Assembly: GCA_028829895.1 (NCBI GenBank)
Contig: CM054181.1
Location: 100,738,360-100,802,359 of the forward strand
Length of the DNA: 64,000 bases
Source: Sinotaia quadrata
Taxonomy: Eukaryota > Mollusca > Gastropoda > Architaenioglossa > Viviparidae
Direction: 5' to 3'
Under the pieces are notes generated by a model. That model was not told the DNA's origin, ran no database searches, and worked only from the letters and a program-made list of their open reading frames with translations. This document shows positions 60,601-64,000 of the stretch, piece by piece. The translations under genes were made by a program, and so were the position numbers. The number at the start of each line of letters is the position of its first letter. Positions within the stretch are counted from its first letter, which is position 1.

Positions 60601-63600
60601 CATGGTATCAACAAAAGCACTCTTAATGATGTTCAATATAGTTTTAAGAAAAATTCATCTGAATTTAAGTGTAAATTAGTGTTAAAAAATATTATGATTT
60701 CCCTAATGATGTTTACTTTGTTTCCAAGAAAAAACCCAGCTGATACTCAGCTAAATTAGTGTAAAATATTCTGACTTTTGTTTTAGGCTATTGGATTGAT
60801 GGTCTAGTAGAGTATCATAGGTCTCTGCTTAGTCAGAGATGCAAAGTTATATAATATGATCTGTATCCAGAATTTTGCAATGATTCTAGTTTTATTATTT
60901 AATTGAAAATAAAATAAAATATTTAAAATAATTTTAAAAATATAGTCCTACATATGTTAATGCAACAGATATTTTTATACTATTACAAGAGGGCCTCTTT
61001 AATTACGAGAAAATGATCATCCCTACACCTGTGATAATTTGCACCTCTCAACTTGCAGGTGAGGGACTGGAAGAATATCCCTTGCACTCTCCCCCAGAGT
61101 AATTCCTAGTATTTTAATGAACACTACAGAACAACTCTGATCTGGCACACGTCCAAAATGGAGCAGTGAACACCCTCTCTGAAAGGCCTATACCACCCGT
61201 CTTGTTAATTATTAAGCCCCCACACTATTCTAACCTTTTAACACAGTTATAATATAACACATGTTAAGGGTGTTGACAAATAAGAAATATAATTTATTAA
61301 CAAAACAGCTAACTACACACTACACAGCAATTTAACTGATCAAATACAAATAATGACATATACAATGAAGACATACAAAATGCACAAACATACTTATGGA
61401 TAGTTCATTATGGTGTCAGGTCTGAAAAGTCTCTCTTATTAACTGCATATGATAGTGTTTTTGGAATCAACAACAGTATGTGTTAAAACTAGTTCAATCA
61501 ATTCACGTTCAGACTACATGAACAAATACATCACAAGATAGAAAGAAGTCTAATAATTTCATGAAAAGGGCAAACATGACCTGTATAGGCTTATCTCTTT
61601 TTCCCACTGTAGTAAATGATGTCATGACTTTGTGGCTGGCCTTCAGGCTCCCAAACAACATACGCTGGCTAGCCTCATGAGTCAACAGAACTGCCTGCTG
61701 TTTCCAGGTAAAAAAGTAGGTGCCCCATGGTAGATGTAAAGGTGCCAAGGGATACCAAATGAACTGTAAAGTACCAAATGGAGTTTGCCGATGGTTGTAG
61801 AAACACAATAATTCCTCTGTAGAATTTCAGGTGGGCAGGCCTTGATTATCTCTTTCCTTAATAATTCTTCAGAATATATTTACAATTACAGAATGCAATA
61901 ATTTATTTCACCATAAGTGACCAATTAATTTGGCTACTTGTCCTTTCACAAATTACATGCTTTTTCCATATACAGTTATGCAGTATCAACAGAGTAAAGT
62001 TACATTTTCCAGATACAGTTATGCCTTATCAACAGAGTTACAGACCTAAGAATGACAAATAGAAAAATTCCTTAAGTCATAACCAACATTTTACAGATCA
62101 AGGTTATGATGAAAATGGCTCTGAATCATAAACATTATTCTATAGAGACCCAAATTAGTTGCGTTAGACTCGCTACAAAGTTCCAGTAATGAGTAGTGTG
62201 TTAATTATAAATAAATTACCAGCATAGTATTTCTATAATAAAGTAGCAATGATATCTTAGAATTAAAACAGCACAAAAGGTACACATGAAAATTGAAATA
62301 CATTGTTGCTCAGCTGAAAGAAAGATGGAAAATTTACATTCTGTTTAGCTGCAAAGAAACATGAAAATTACAGTTTTAAACATAACTCTGTGGTTTTACT
62401 CTTGGTGAGGCAGCCTTTTCATGTAACTCTTGGGGATGAGACAGGGAGTGCAAGACATTTCTTACTGCATAGGGGGATTCCCTGGCCAGGGATGGTGAAG
62501 AGTTAGATTTTTTTTACAATGTGGATTTCTCCTGTATTCTCTTAGCATCCATTGGTCAGCTCCAGATGGCCAGTGTGACCATTGGCTGACCCTAACTGGC
62601 TAACTTCTTAGGAACTTGCGTCATACAGTAAGCCGTTTATTCCTAACAAGATTTGAGGCAGCTCATGCATTTACAGGAATTTACACTATCGAGTTCCTCT
62701 GAGTGATGACCAGTATCATTTAGTCAGAGTGGTAATCCAGGCAGTGTCTAATAATCTGTTTTAGGAGGGTTCTGTTATTTTCCACATTGCGTGTGTACTC
62801 AGTATTCAGTGTGTGACATCTGCTTTCACATACCATATGAATGTTGGTAATATGAGCAAGAGTGCCACAATCATCACAAAAAGTATTTCATAAATAAAAA
62901 TACTGTTATGGATAATATATACAAAAGGAAGGGGTGGAAATATTTGCCACAATTAGTATAATAATATATGTTTATCTAGTTTTATTATTTTAATTGAAAA
63001 GAAAACAAAATATTTTAAATATTTTTTTAAATGCAGTAGTCCTATTTATTATAATAATAAATAAGTTTATCTTCACATGTATACACTTATATTACATTTC
63101 TACAGACTGAACATAATTGAAGACATTACCCTTATCAACAGATGGTAGCATGAATTTTCACATAAGATTCAGGCCTTTCCACATGTACTGGCTCTTCTAC
63201 TGTCGGACATCCAAATCTCTTTTTGAGGCTTACCACAGCTTTGTCTCTCTTGGATAAAAATACATTGAGAATGGTCTTTTTGTGTATGTGGAATGTAGAG
63301 TTTTTAATATTATGGGATTACAAATTGTATAACTAATAAAAATGAATGTAAGGTATTAGAAGGAAAGCAATAAACCATATTTTGTTGAGCAACAGAAAAT
63401 CATGGCTGCTTATATCTCAGTATTTCAAAATAATAATATTATATATATAATATATAATAATAATAGGGACAGTTCGTCTGGTTCTGTATTAAGATACATA
63501 ATGGATGATGAATAATGAACCATCTAATTTTTGAATGAAACAGATAGTTTGACTTACTGTCATTTTTTATTGACTGGCAATGGAAAACCTGTATTCCTTT

Positions 63601-63993
63601 TTTAGGCAATGAGTTTTATGGTGTCGCATGAAGTATAATAAATAAATGATTTTATAGCTAACTGACAATTTAAATTAGCATTTCAAGACTTTTGTACTCA
63701 GGGATTTATACCTTAAACTTTATTTTGCACTTAGGCATTAAAATTATACTTTGCCAAAATTTGGGGTCACGTGAATCATGACAGTTTTGGGGCATAGTTG
63801 TGTGTATTCTATTTGCATTATACTTGTATGTTATATAAATAATTTATTTTATTTTATTTGCATATTATAGATCTGAACCTGATGCTCCAGTGCAGTTTGA
63901 ATTTGATTCAAAATTGATGAATGACTACTCATGTTCACTCCAGTCATTCGAACTGAAAGTGGATGATCTCACTTTTGAAAATTTACAACAGAG
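49135..63993 (+). CDS. FER: FER-type non-receptor tyrosine kinase, N-terminal F-BAR part (3' end outside window)
   Basis: Six coding exons in matching phases: 49135-49356, 54437-54610, 58069-58165, 58852-59044, 59481-59621 and 63871-63993, 316 residues plus a split codon. The protein starts MGFATDLQGRASHEALLKVQ, as FER/FES proteins do (human FER MGFGSDL; fly Fps85D with AHEAL). It runs through the FCH segment (about 1-90) and the F-BAR coiled coil, with conserved blocks DAEIRLLEIIKRF, NADALS, KLEDAKAKYVRSKSRLHQQH and IDPGREY. F-BAR domains bind curved membranes and dimerise; SH2 and kinase domains should follow beyond the window but are not seen. FER rather than FES is favoured by the neighbouring FBXL17; animals outside vertebrates usually have a single FER/FES gene. 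Confidence 0.87.
51640..51800. repeat. Repeats of about 36 bp in FER intron
   Basis: ATCAATTTGAACATTATAGACAGACATCA-type units, about four to five, of uneven length. Confidence 0.75.
52350..52640. repeat. Minisatellite of about 48-bp units in FER intron
   Basis: About six units of GTAGTGGTAAACAGGAATTA, then ATGTAGTACTTACTTGTCCT and AGTTCTA. One unit is shortened by a few bases at about 52550. On the minus strand most units hold AAGTAAGTACT, a strong donor-like sequence. Confidence 0.9.
53550..53990. repeat. Three diverged copies of a dispersed-repeat-like sequence
   Basis: CCATGCAAAATTTGAGCTTATTAGC, CATGTAAAATTTCAGCTTATTAGC and CATACAAAATTTCATCTTCCTAGC recur at about 53600, 53760 and 53896, each followed by a TCCCTGT motif. 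The last copy runs into GGGCACACAGATG. Such ends resemble SINE or LINE 3' tails of invertebrates, but no family can be named. Confidence 0.55.
54437..54610 (+). CDS. FER: FER second coding exon
   Basis: Acceptor TTAACACAG, donor GCAAAG|GTAGTG; residues 75-132. Begins AWDTIITATEGFVTQLCTNA and aligns with the SW..I..QTE..S region of FER/FES. Confidence 0.88.
54640..54732. repeat. (GT)n/(GC)/(GA)n microsatellite
   Basis: GT run broken by GC steps, ending in GAGAGA. It begins about 30 bases after the FER exon 2 donor. Confidence 0.95.
55729..56660 (+). mobile_element. hAT (ZBED5/SCAND3-like) transposase relic in FER intron
   Basis: The left end CAGTGGTTTTTAACTGCTGG is a hAT terminal repeat. From 55817 the frame reads LLSDNTFQRRIVDMATDIEE and on through FAIHLDDSTDVSNNAILLCF and CTDGAASMIGHCSGVVAKIK to THCMIHWEQLA, the catalytic core of ZBED5-like transposases. 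After 56250 a frameshift leads to VKWLSRGRDFSCLVELREEV and further pieces with several stops to about 56660. The N-terminal zinc finger is missing, so the core is joined almost directly to the left end, and the right end and dimerisation domain were not found. An inactive, internally deleted copy. Confidence 0.88.
56661..58068 (+). other. Rest of FER intron 2, no feature seen
   Basis: AT-rich with a slightly GC-richer patch at about 56880-57110. Introns 58166-58851 and 59045-59480 are also plain. Confidence 0.5.
58069..58165 (+). CDS. FER: FER third coding exon
   Basis: Acceptor GATTTTAG, donor AAAA|GTGAGT; residues 133-164 plus one base. F-BAR helix (HQENVQKNKTEYARLLDRF). Only 97 bases, found by frame and phase. 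Confidence 0.83.
58852..59044 (+). CDS. FER: FER fourth coding exon
   Basis: Acceptor GCCATTCAG, donor ATGC|GTCAGT; residues 165-228 plus two bases of Ala229. The donor was chosen because it joins EYA to KFILED in frame and matches the family spacing. Confidence 0.88.
59481..59621 (+). CDS. FER: FER fifth coding exon
   Basis: Acceptor ATTTGCAG, donor TACAG|GTACAC; residues 229-275 plus two bases. Contains KIDPGREYGSTFIEKYR, matching the I.P..EY..F motif of the family. Confidence 0.9.
60885..63044. repeat. Direct repeats of about 66-70 bp flanking a 2-kb segment in FER intron 5
   Basis: Copies at 60885-60950 and 62975-63044 both start TCTAGTTTTATTATTT and end TAGTCCTA, with several small differences. 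The enclosed 60951-62974 is less AT-rich than its surroundings and has no gene that can be named; a 99-codon minus-strand frame at 61509-61808 is unassigned. Confidence 0.7.
61962..62042. repeat. Short direct duplication of about 40 bp
   Basis: TTCCATATACAGTTATGCAG..ATCAACAGAGT is repeated as TTCCAGATACAGTTATGCCT..ATCAACAGAGT. Confidence 0.8.
63871..63993 (+). CDS. FER: FER sixth coding exon
   Basis: Acceptor CATATTATAG, donor CAGAG|GTGAGT at the window edge; residues 276-316 plus two bases. SEPDAPVQFEFDSKL resembles the VTFDESLLEE-type segment after the F-BAR core. Confidence 0.9.
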
Positions 63994-64000
63994 GTGAGTT

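Noticed and set aside
61509..61808. 99-codon minus-strand frame in the FER intron
   Set aside because: Not recognised and isolated; reported only as part of the 2-kb repeat-flanked segment.
49135..63993. FES instead of FER
   Set aside because: The F-BAR part alone does not separate them well; FBXL17 next door and the single FER/FES gene usual in invertebrates favour the FER name.

Overview
This is nuclear DNA from an invertebrate animal. It is very AT-rich (about 70% A+T by eye), its genes are split into small exons with GT..AG introns of 0.4 to 5 kb, and it is full of minisatellites, (GT)n tracts and decayed DNA transposons. All assignable genes are conserved animal genes. The phylum cannot be fixed from the sequence; a lophotrochozoan such as a mollusc, or a chelicerate, would fit. 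No bacterial, viral or CRISPR features were seen. Gene models were built by hand from reading frames, splice sites, matching intron phases and remembered family sequences; no search was run.

Layout. (1) 1-5924, minus strand: 5' part of CHTOP (chromatin target of PRMT1), three coding exons, with the C-terminal exon beyond the left edge. Its second intron holds an opposite-strand two-exon reading frame (2516-3951) of unknown family, broken by one stop and one frameshift. (2) 5925-7784: divergent intergenic region between CHTOP and MNS1, with a tandem duplication and a possible RFX X-box half-site. (3) 7785-26877, plus strand: complete MNS1 (meiosis-specific nuclear structural protein 1, a ciliary/flagellar coiled-coil protein), 10 coding exons, 500 residues. 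Its introns hold a Tigger-like element, a short hAT element with perfect 8-bp target duplications, a 1.7-kb 30-bp minisatellite starting on the exon 6 splice donor, and a 25-bp minisatellite interrupted by an hAT remnant. (4) 26878-32165: convergent 3' region. (5) 32166-46011, minus strand: complete coding region of an FBXL17-type F-box/LRR protein (846 residues, 6 coding exons). (6) 46012-49119: head-to-head promoter region with a perfect CRE (TGACGTCA). (7) 49135-63993, plus strand: first six coding exons of a FER-type F-BAR tyrosine kinase; the gene runs off the right edge. One of its introns carries a dead ZBED5-like hAT transposase.

The genes do not form one pathway. CHTOP acts in mRNA export and chromatin, MNS1 in axonemes, FBXL17 in SCF ubiquitin ligation, FER in membrane-linked signalling. 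The strongest organisational signal is FBXL17 and FER lying head to head, as I recall them in human 5q21, which looks like an ancient linkage. The most unusual DNA is the repeat content, above all the MNS1 intron 6 array, in which every unit resembles a splice acceptor and donor.
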